A stretch of 64,000 nucleotides of DNA from Auricularia sp. M13. Lineage: Eukaryota > Basidiomycota > Agaricomycetes > Auriculariales > Auriculariaceae. This document shows, piece after piece, positions 23,087 through 32,159 of this stretch. How positions within the stretch are numbered: position 1 is the first letter of the stretch; the number at the start of each line of letters is the position of its first letter. The notes below the pieces were generated by a model that had not been told where the DNA came from, did not search any database, and saw nothing but the letters and a program-made list of their open reading frames with translations. The stretch lies in contig CM073202.1 of the NCBI GenBank assembly GCA_037042915.1, positions 2,418,001 through 2,482,000 of the forward strand, given 5' to 3'. The position numbers and the translations under genes were made by a program.

Positions 23087-23559
23087 TGTAAGTGACTATG
23101 CCCCCCAATTCCAGGTGGATTCCAGGTGGAAAAATGCAACTATGCAAAAAAAGTGTCAGAATGTCAAATCCATCATATTTTGATGGTATACCCCTCAGGT
23201 GGAATTTGGGTGGAATTCCACTGGACCATTGGATCGGATGGGCCAGAATGGCCGAATTCCGGTAGAATTCCACTGGAAACAATGTGGAAATTCATCAAAA
23301 ACTGTGATTAAGTGTTAGGTTAGGTTAGGTTAGGTTAGGTTAGGAGTTAGGTTAGGTTAGGTTAGGTTAGGGGTTAGGTTAGGTTAGGTTAGGTTACTAG
23401 AACGTTTTCATGTTTCCTGACGCGGCTGTGCATCTCTGAACCTTATTTGTGATGTTTAACATAATTTTTCACCCCTTAGAAAATATTTGTCTGGAGCAGG
23501 TTTTCCACCGGAATTCCACCTGGAATCCTCCTGGAACCAGGGGGCAGTGTCAGGTTCTC
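23087..23559. mobile_element. small inverted-repeat element carrying a TTAGG array
   Basis: It is inserted in the foldback arm: GTTTCCAAC occurs at 23078-23086 and again at 23560-23568, an 8-9 bp target duplication. The ends are imperfect inverted repeats (TGACTATGCCCCC and GGGGGCAGTGTCA, with TTCCAGGTGGAA arms). The interior repeats palindromic words such as GGAATTCCACCTGG. The duplication length suggests a hAT-like MITE. No coding sequence. Confidence 0.65.
23314..23396 (+). repeat. interstitial (TTAGG)n array
   Basis: About 16 pentamer units of GTTAG/TTAGG with two short interruptions (GAGTTAGG near 23344 and GGGGTTAGG near 23371). It lies inside the 23087-23559 element. It is a five-base unit, not the TTAGGG hexamer usual for filamentous fungi. 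Confidence 0.9.
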
Positions 23560-24229
23560 GTTTCCAACCAGCTGCTGGCAAAGCCAATTAGGCACCAATC
23601 AACAGCCCGCCGACGAGCAGCAAGTAAGCGCCGGTCAGCACACCTGCTGATGAAGGATACAGCCGCCGACGAAGGATACGGCCGCCGACGAAGCATACGG
23701 CCGCCGACGAACAATTGAAAGCGCCATCGGCCGTTTCCGACCAGCTGCTGGCGAAGCCAATTAAGCGCCGGTCAACAGCCGGCTGACGGACAGAAATTAA
23801 GCGCCGGTCAAAAGGGCCGCTGACGAAGGATTAGAAGTGCCGTCGGCCATTTCCGACCGGCCGCTGGCGAAGCCGGTCAACGGCCGGCGGACGAATTAAG
23901 CGCGGGTCTGCAGACCGGCTGACGAAGCATTGGGCAGCCCGACACGTCATTTCCGGATCTTTCCGGCCGGTCCCGACGGCCCCAGCGCCCCCTTCGGGAT
24001 TTGCCGGAAGCGCCGGTGGCCGCCGATGATCAGGGGGCGGCAGCCGATGAGCAGGGGGTGGCGGCCGACGAGCGCGTGGCAGCGGCCGACGAACGCGCGG
24101 CAGCGGCCGACGAGCACACGGCGGGGGCAGCCGAAGCTGGCCATCGGCCAGTTCATAGGGGGTTTTCTCTGTATGAGAGAAACCCCCCTACGGACCCAAA
24201 TTTTGCTTCCGAGGCAAGTGCCTGGGGTG

Positions 24230-26253
24230 GAAACTGTACGAAAGGGATAATTTATGCAAGTATATTGTGCAATCATGAAGTCTACATGGCGCGGACACGG
24301 TATGCAGGATGGGGGGAATAACGACAACGCACGAGAGTGTGGTCACTGCCGCAGAAAATTGGATATAGAACGGGTCAGTATACGTATAGGATAAAGCGAG
24401 CCACAGCGAGAAAAATCAAGATTCAGAAAGAGTAGCCCCAGCTAGGAAACTGAAGCAAGACCAAGCCTAGAGCCAGCGCAAATGATGTCCCGGGTAGCAC
24501 CAAACAAAGTAAACCCAATGCGAGCGAGCAGAGCAACAGCACTATCAAAGGAAACCTAGCAGCGGCAAAGTGGAGTGATGGAATGCAGAAGAGCAACAAC
24601 GACGAGCAGGGTGATGAATGACGAGACGGGAGCCCACGGTTGCGTAGGCCAGTGCGTGGGCTTGACGGAGTGTCTTGAGCCGCTCGTTTGTCGACGCTTG
24701 ACGAGTCGACGCTTGACGAGGCGACACTTGACGAGGCGACGCTTGACGAGTCATGGAGGGCGTGGATCTGGCCGGACTTGCTCGGAGCGATGCGACGAGG
24801 AAAAGAGTTGGAGTTTGTTTTGGACTCCGCGGTTTGTTGACTGAAATAGTTCCGCTGCATAAGGTTCCGCTCCGGCAGCAAACGGACGCGGATACATAAC
24901 GGATGCAACCGCCCGAGGACACGGACAGCAAGGACCGGTGGCTGGATACAGCATCGGGGTCGGGTGCATAGACGAGAATTTATTTAAGCTAATTAAGACT
25001 TGAGAAATATTCAGAGATGCTTGTTATGAGGAGGTATATGCATCACAGCTCCCATAGTTAAATCTCTATGTATGTTTCCGCTCAATATGTTGTCAGTATG
25101 TCTCCCGGTTACACTTACCATAATATATTGTAATATCCTATTCAGTCATATGTTCGTTTGCACGTGCCTATCATTCAAAGTCCGCGGATGTAAGAGCCGA
25201 CAATAGCACTGTCAGGCTGATTACGGGCTTAGATGATCATATAACAGACTGTAACAGAATGCAAAGGCCCACTTTCAATGTAATCCTATACATTAGCCTG
25301 CCATCTTTTTCCCCATTTCATGATGAACATGACTTTTTGCCAAGGGACTTACAACATGATGTTTCCATTTTGATGAACACTGGGTTACGAGATATTATGC
25401 AGGGAGGGCAGTCCTGGGTGTGAGAGAGAGGTCACTGACCTGGGCAAGGAGCCCAGACCAGGAGCTGTATGTCAGATTGACGTCCGTGGCACGTCCTGCG
25501 GACGCGATGATAAGGCACACAGTGACATTGATGCCGGATATACAAGAGCTCTTTCCCGAATATGAACTCAAGATGCCGCACTGCGCGGACATCATCTGGA
25601 CATAGTGTTGATGTTTGGTGGACAACGCCGGGCAGGATCACTCGGAGCTTTCTGCCGGACATTCTGCCGTCAAATGATCCGTTTGGCGGTGTAAGGGTAA
25701 GGGTCAGAGATTTGTGACCCATGACCCTTTGACCCATGGGACAGTGAACCTTTTGATCCATCAGCACACTACACTCTGCCTGTAAGAATATGTTCTCATA
25801 TATCTGGAGGCAAGGGGAATGCTTACAGGAGTGTACAATTAAGGATATGTGTCATGGGCACATGGCAGAACACACCCGGGTGTTAGCAGATCCGGTGCCA
25901 ACAAGCACTGGTAAGGGGGGGGGGGGGTGCCCATGCTAACTCGCACCGTTTGACTGCTCTACATAGCTACCTATAGATCTCCAGCTATATCTCGATAGCC
26001 CTCGGCCGGAGAACAGTCCGGGGAGAACTGCCAAGAGTCAGGGACCGGATTGCTCGGTCAGCATGTTTGTCCGGCGCTTGCACGTGTCAGGAACGTGCTT
26101 GACAGCTGTCCGGCGCTGCTCGCTGCTGCCATCAGCCGTGCTCGTCGGCGGCGGCGACGAGCACAAGCATTGTCCCTTCCACTTGACCTTTTGCAATAAA
26201 TTTTATACCGTTCGAATCGCACAAATGAGCTCTATCAAATCCGTCTATTCATA
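24230..26253. other. gene-poor spacer with tandem repeat and repeat copy
   Basis: Sequence to the right of foldback element 2 has no supportable gene. It contains four units of a 15 bp tandem repeat (CGACGCTTGACGAGT type, 24692-24751), a 181 bp dispersed repeat copy (25691-25871) and a run of 13 G at about 25915-25927. Short open frames here lack domains and conserved character. Confidence 0.45.
25691..25871 (+). repeat. dispersed repeat, copy 1
   Basis: It starts GTAAGGGTAAGGGTCAGAG and ends near GGCAGAACA. It matches 43766-43947 at roughly 93% identity in the same orientation. The two copies bracket the tyrosine-recombinase retroelement and its insertions. Confidence 0.75.
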
Positions 26254-26763
26254 TTAGGCAACAGCAATGGCGTGCGTGTACAAAAAATGACAGCTACGCG
26301 GCATTGCTACCTGCTGGCTGGAGGGCTCAGGCTCTGGCTGATCCTGCTCCTCCCGTGGCGCGCGCGTGGTGTTCTTGTCTGAGCGCTGCTTGCGCTGCTT
26401 CTCAAGCATGAGCTTGTGCTTGGCACCCCGGCACAGGATGTCCTCGCGGCGATCGGGCTGCTCATCTTCGGGCACCGCGCGCCACCCGCACGTCTTCGAC
26501 TTGAGGCCGCTGATGAGTTTGATGAGCAGGCCCTCGGTGCTCATGTGGCCATGGTCGGGGAGCAGCTCGTCGTCCCAGCCAAAAAACTTGAGCCCCCTCT
26601 GCCCGCAAATCCGAGGTTTGCTTCGCATTTCATACGACCAACGGCTGCGCCAATCTGTGTTGTGACAATCGTATCCACGGCTGCTGCAACTGTCACAACC
26701 ACGGCATGCAACCCGTTCCACTGCACTCTGCCTTGAGCCCGTTGTGCCCGTACTACCAGGCAA
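26254..26763 (-). CDS. unknown 169-residue Cys-rich ORF
   Basis: The frame has natural-looking composition: an N-terminal cysteine cluster (ACRGCDSCSSRGYDC, then a further Cys at RICGQRG), a segment GWDDELLPDHGHMSTEG and a charged lysine/arginine/glutamate tail. The spacing loosely recalls cysteine-cluster domains seen in mushroom retroelement or transcription-factor-like proteins, but I cannot assign a family. It runs opposite to and about 60 bp from the start of the retroelement coding region, so it may be a separate fragment cut by that insertion. The plus strand is also open here, so this is tentative. Confidence 0.3.
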   Translation of the reverse strand: MPGSTGTTGSRQSAVERVACRGCDSCSSRGYDCHNTDWRSRWSYEMRSKPRICGQRGLKFFGWDDELLPDHGHMSTEGLLIKLISGLKSKTCGWRAVPEDEQPDRREDILCRGAKHKLMLEKQRKQRSDKNTTRAPREEQDQPEPEPSSQQVAMPRSCHFLYTHAIAVA

Positions 26764-29700
26764 ACGCGTTGCCTGCTGCTGCTCCCACTGCTTGCTGAAG
26801 GCAGGGCCGGGCGAGAGGTCTCCGTGTGCCAGCGGCCTCTTGCCACGGCCCTCTCAATTCTGGCGCTGGTTCTGTTCCAGTTTCATCGTCTACAGTCTCG
26901 TTAATGCCTTCAGATCCTCCTCAGCCCCTGCTTGTTCAGGCAGATCGTTTCCTGCCCGGCCAAGCTCCTCCTCCGCGACCCAATATGGACCTTCGAGCTA
27001 ACCGCGTGCCTGCTGATACGAGCAACCTCCCGCATGTGGTATCCCCACTGCGTCGTGAGGCATGGGACTACTTCCTCCCTGATTACCCCGACCACGTGTT
27101 TGTCAACTCGATTCTCCACATAATAGATCACGGTTGCACTATCGGTTTTGTGGGCGAAGAGCTCTCACAGCGCAGCACAAATCTCCTCTCTGCTTTCGAA
27201 GCACCTGACTTTGTCTCCTCTGCTGTCCACAAACTTCGTGCGAGCGGTCATGCACATGGTCCCTTCGTGGTACTGCTGTTGCCGTCCTTCCGGAGTTCTC
27301 CTCTTGGGTCTGTGACGCGCAAACACTCCTCCAAGCGTCATCTGATCAACCATCTCTCCTGGCCTCAAGGCAACTCAGTCAACAGTGGTATCCCTGACTC
27401 AGAAGCCGTGATTGTCTATGAGCGCTTCCCCCTTGCGCTAGCTGACCTCCGGTGATTGGGTCGTGGCACTTTAATGGCGAAGTTGGACCTGAAGGAGGCC
27501 TTTCACCATATCCCGATTGCTCCCAGCGACTGGCATTACATGGGGTTCGAGTGGGAGAACAGACTTTGGTACGCAGTGGTCCTGATATTTGGCTTGCGCT
27601 CCGCGCCGTACATTTTCAACATGTTCGCGGAAGGGCTTCACTGGATTATCCAGCGCCATATCCCTGCTACCATCCGTCACTATCTCGACGATTTCCTTGC
27701 CCTCTTTCCCCCTGACACCAACCTTGGTGTTGCCAACGCTGCGGTTGAGTGGATCGAGTCGCTCTGTGCGCAGGTGGGCATCTCTGTGCAGTCTGAAAAG
27801 ACCGTCCAGCCTACCACATCGCTCGATTTCCTTGGGCTCGTTTTGGACTCTGACGCGATCGAAGCGCGTCTGCCAGACGAGAAGCTTGCATATCTCGTTG
27901 AGCTGCTCGAGACCTGGGTGGTGAAGCGCTCGTGCACGCTGTTAGAGCTTGAAGAGCTCATCGGCTACATGCACTTTGCTGCCCAGGTCATCCCATGCGC
28001 GTGCACCTTCATTTGTCGTCTTATTGACTTCTCAGTGACATTTCGCGGGAACCGCTTTGCACGCTGGCATATGCCAGAGTGCACCCGCGCGGATATCCAC
28101 TGGTGGTTGACGTATGCGCGTGACTGGAATGGCATCATGGCCATTGAGCCCTCTCGCGAGTCCGTGCATGTACACACCGATGCCAGCGGCCTTAAAGGCT
28201 TAGGCAGGGTGTACGGGGATCAGTGGTTTGCATCGCGCGTGTCGTGCCGCAGCCGCGAATTTCACATCCTGGTCAAGGAAATCCTTGCCGTACTGCATGC
28301 GCTGATGTGCTGGGGTGATTCCTGGCGCGGAAAGCACGTAGTGTTCCACGTGGATAACGAGCCAGTGGTGGGGGCGCTGGATAAGCGCACCACTACCTCG
28401 CCGCGCATGGCTCGCGTCCTGCGCAAAATTGTCATGCTAGCTGCGTACCTCAACATATCCTTCTCCTCCTCCTGGCTCCCGTCTTCTGCGAACGCTCTTG
28501 CTGACGCTGCTTCTCGTTTCGAATACGATCAGCTCTTCAAGCTTGCACCAGGCCTGCAGCGCAAACCGTGTTCGCCCAACCGCCAGCTTTGTGGTATGAC
28601 AACCATCCTGACCTCTCACGCGAGGCTGCATTCTTCCTCTACCAAGGGCTCGCGGAGAGCACGCGGCGCTCCTACGGCGCCAGCTACAACAGCTACCTCG
28701 AGTTCATGCGCGATCGCCCAGGCCTCACTGCTGAATCCGGCGGCAAAGCCGTTCCAGCCACTGCGAAAACCCTCATCGAGTGGGCTACTTGGCTAGCGTC
28801 TCGCCTGCAGCCCAAGACAATCAAGGCTTATATCAACCACGTCAAAAACACCCACCTTGAGGAGGAGCTCCCAGTCGAGCAGTTCCAGTCTTTTCGTCTT
28901 CGTCCGCGGTATTCAGCGGGTAAAAGGCGACGCTCCGCGCAAGGAGCGCCTCCCGATTACTCTCGACATACTGCGTCTCTTTTTTTTTTTTTGTGGAGCG
29001 TCAAGAGGACTGTAATCACATAGTGGTTCAGGCACTCTATTTCTTGCCCTGACGGGTAAGGCTGGAGGTTGGCAACGGGGCCAAGACTTTTAAGAGGTTG
29101 GGACGCTTCCTCCCGGAGAAATGTCAGCGCACACACCAAGTTTTGGTAGTGTGGGGATAAGGTGCCTGTGATTAGCCTACGCCTTGCGCGATAAGCGCTG
29201 CACCTATACCCACTAAAACTCCGGGGCTCCGATATCGGGGCACGTCTTCTCCTTCCGCCATTCTGATGCTGCTGGCCCACGGGATGCACTCCATATAGTC
29301 CAGCATGTCCTTCCACGTTTCGTCAACTACCCACGGGCATAGGGCTCTCCGGCCATAACGTCTTTTGTTCGTTAGCGCCTTGTCTCTTTTGGCGCAGAGC
29401 TTCATCAGGTCCAGCCATCTTCGTCCAACCGCGGCATCCGACAGCCGCCATTCTGGATCTTCCTCGTGCTCTATACGCTTCTCACAGCGAATCTTCCAGA
29501 TCAAAAAAGCCGATTCTGCAACTACAATTCGGAAAGCGCGCTCTCTGTTAGTGTCTCTGCCCCCCATCCAGCCCTTGACCTGGATCGACGCGCAGCCCCA
29601 GACCAGTCCGATCGACAACGCTGTCGGCATCAGCTTGTGTTGGAGGAACTGTTGCACCATGGGCCAGACCTGTTCTTGACCTGAGTCCTGGCATTCGAAC

Positions 29701-30689
29701 AGGATATGCTCCATGCTTTCTACTACTCGGCACGACGGACAGAGTTCCTTATCCTTCCAGGGTGGAGGCATGCTGCTGAAATACTCACCCACTTTATGCG
29801 CGTCGTGTACACCTTTCCAGAGGAAATTCCGGACGCGTCGGCCTAGTCCTTCCTTTCCTAGGCTCCTCCAGATTTGCTGTGTCGAAGGCGATATACCGTA
29901 TATATCCCGCACGTCCATTTTGATTCGCTGAATGTTTGCTGCTGTACGCCTGCGTTCGGGCACGTCCTTTTCTTTCGCCAACTTGATGGCTTTATGCGCA
30001 TCCCTTTGCCGCAAAAGCCTGGCATTCAGACCGGGTCTGTCGAAGGGGCGCAAGTGTACTGTTTGCAGCTCGACCGCCAGAGCCGCGTCTGCTGCCACCT
30101 GTGCTCTATCTATCGTTTCCTTCACCTCAGGCCAGCTTGGGAGCGCCTTCCTCGAGACGTAATGAAGCGTCGTTTCTGCGCTCCGTCTTCTCATTGCCGC
30201 GACCGCCGCTCTTGCCTCGTACGCCGCCTCGTGGGTTCCCAGCCAGCCCTGGTCTTCGCCCGAACGTAGTCTCGTCGTCAGCGCTTCTACGGCCCATTTC
30301 CCCGTAGTCACAATGTGAAGGGCCTGGTCGATCGGGACTCGCTCCAAGGCAACACAGATCCCGAACAGTGTGCTTCTGGTGAAGGAGTGCCAGCTTCCGT
30401 CGCAGCCTGCCTCCATGTCCTTGCTCTCGTCGTCCGGGAAGTGCAGCGCGAAACCGCCGCGGGTCTCCCCGTCATCTGTCTTGGCGGTACCGCCGCACAC
30501 CACCACATAGGCCGCGTCCCCGTGTTCCATTCCACGCGCTCTTACCCCGGCCTCGCGCGACATGATCTCCTCCACGGACGAGCACTGGAGCGCGTGTGAG
30601 CCTGCGAAGATCCTGTATAGGTCGTGCTGGTCGTAGTTATCCTCGTCACGCACATCGAAGACCAACGTCTCCCCGTCGCGTATCGCCGT

Positions 30690-30826
30690 TGAGGGCGGCT
30701 GGCCCGACGGGATGAGTCAGGGGGACTCGCAGCGGGAGGTGCACGATGGCGGGAGGCAACCAATGTATGACAGTGGGACCACCCTACGGTGGGAGCGGCC
30801 CGACTACTGCTCCCGAGCCGCTCACA
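30690..30826 (-). repeat. short LTR, left copy
   Basis: 137 bp copy lacking the 16 bp block present in the other LTR; otherwise nearly identical. Confidence 0.88.
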
Positions 30827-30876
30827 GGTTCCCCCCCAAAAATGACACCCCTCCGGGCGTGTCAAAGGCCGCAAAA

Positions 30877-31611
30877 TCATCCCAGCCCACGCACCCATGA
30901 TGCCAGACCATACAGGTACTGGTCAAAGAAGAAATCAACGCGGCCTTGTTCCCACGCGCTGCTGTCTGGCACGAGGAACGAGTGCATGAGCTGCATCATG
31001 CGGCGGTCCGCATAAGAAAGGTGCAGAAAGTGCTCGCGGATGGCAATGCGCTCCGCCTTCTGCTCCTGCGCGCTGAGCTCCCTCGGAGTAGTAAGGAGGT
31101 CGGCAAGGTGGACACATGTGACAATCTCCCGGATGGTGGCGGCAGAGTCGGTGCGCACCGTTGGAAGGTAGACTGTGGGGGCACTGGCATCGGCGCGAGG
31201 TGTGGCGCATGGGGTGCCAGAGTGGGTGACGATGTTGATGTAGAGTGCGCCGAGGGCGTCCCAGACTGCCTCCCGAAGCTCCGCATCCTGCTGCTGAGCT
31301 GCGCTGTACTGCGCTGCGAGGTCGAATTGATGTTGCCCTGGTGCCGACGGCCTGCCATGTCGAGGTACGGCCCGGCGCTTGCGGCGGCCAATACTCCGCC
31401 AGGCGTAAGCACCTCTGACATGCAGGCAGCTGACGTCGCGTGCAGGAAAGTTGGGGAGCGCAAGCGCAACCTCGTCCGCCCAGGAAATACGCCCAGTGGC
31501 CTCCGCGCGCACTGCCAAAGCCGCTGGATGCACCGGAAAGAAAGTCTGAGCCTTGGAAGCGCTTTGCGGTGCAGACAACGGCGACGTGGAAGCGCGGGTC
31601 GGACAAACCAT
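30877..31611 (-). CDS. 244-residue ORF inside the TRIM-like element
   Basis: The single long frame on the element's sense strand begins MVCPTRASTSPLSAPQ and ends with a hydrophobic, aromatic-containing segment (GRVDFFFDQYLYGLASWV). The middle part is ordered and charged (LSAQEQKAERIAIREHFLHL). I do not recognise a domain. It could be a gag remnant or captured host sequence. Other frames in this GC-rich stretch are also open, so coding status is uncertain. Confidence 0.35.
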   Translation of the reverse strand: MVCPTRASTSPLSAPQSASKAQTFFPVHPAALAVRAEATGRISWADEVALALPNFPARDVSCLHVRGAYAWRSIGRRKRRAVPRHGRPSAPGQHQFDLAAQYSAAQQQDAELREAVWDALGALYINIVTHSGTPCATPRADASAPTVYLPTVRTDSAATIREIVTCVHLADLLTTPRELSAQEQKAERIAIREHFLHLSYADRRMMQLMHSFLVPDSSAWEQGRVDFFFDQYLYGLASWVRGLG

Positions 31612-32006
31612 GCGGGCTGGGCAAGAAACGGCAGGGAGAAATGGAAAGTAAATGCGGGTAGGAGCTCCAAGAGATGAAATGGTATGCTGAAAGTGGAGCT
31701 GAGGAGTGTGGGTGGTGATAGAGGAGGTAGGAGAGGGGACAGTGTCGGGGCAGATGGTGGGCAGCTCCGAGTTAGGTGCGGCCTAAAAACGATGGGGACG
31801 GCAATCTGCAGTCACGGGATGAGGCTGGGGGCGCTTTTGGGTGTTGGGAAGATGCTGGGAAGTGTAGCTGCACGCGGAAGTCTTCCGGTGGCTGGTAGTG
31901 GGCGATGAGTTCCGGTGATGCACCGGAACAGGCAGGCAGGTCGTCGACGGCCTTGGAGACGGGGACTCGAGGCTATGAGTGCTCAAATCACATGGTGATC
32001 ACCACG

Positions 32007-32159
32007 TGAGGGCGGCTGGCCCGACGGGATGAGTCAGGGGGACTCGCAGCGGGAGGTGCACGATGGCAGGAGGCAACCAATGTATGACAGCGGGACCAAT
32101 ACATGCTCTGTGTACCCTACGGTGGGAGCGGCCCGACTACTGCTCCCGAGCCGCTCACA
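32007..32159 (-). repeat. short LTR, right copy
   Basis: 153 bp copy, 5' LTR with respect to element orientation, with a 16 bp block (AATACATGCTCTGTGT) absent from the partner. Confidence 0.88.

Larger units (their letters stand above)
15628..24229. mobile_element. foldback element 2, 8.6 kb with nested insertions
   Basis: The left terminus CACCCCAGGCA is at 15628 and the inverted right terminus TGCCTGGGGTG ends at 24229. Removing the LTR retrotransposon (17316-21098) joins two pieces of a left arm that mirrors the right arm around an axis near 21610. Inner arms (21104-22121) are almost identical; outer arms (16300-17300 against 22120-23080) are clearly diverged. The left end is of the 7377 subtype and the right end of the 11368 subtype, so the two arms may come from different copies. 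No transposase was found, so the class is unassigned. The outermost modules are ACCGGCGCTTAAT repeats as in element 1. Confidence 0.6.
30690..32159 (-). mobile_element. TRIM-like short-LTR retrotransposon (1.47 kb)
   Basis: Direct repeats 30690-30826 (137 bp) and 32007-32159 (153 bp) start TGAGGGCGGCTGGCCCGAC and end GAGCCGCTCACA on the plus strand. The right copy has 16 extra bases (near 32098-32113). The flanks are CCGT on both sides (30686-30689 and 32160-32163). On the minus strand a G-rich tract (GGGGGGGAA) lies just before the left LTR and could be the polypurine tract; a TGG-starting sequence 2 bp inside the right LTR could be the primer-binding site. The internal 1.18 kb has no RT or integrase. 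Size and structure match TRIM elements. Confidence 0.88.

Noticed and set aside
23314-23396. True chromosome end
   Set aside because: The TTAGG array is only about 80 bp and is embedded in an element with a target duplication and unique sequence on both sides.
25909-25927. Functional G-quadruplex
   Set aside because: A single run of 13 G in a spacer without further G tracts; more likely slippage or a sequencing artefact.
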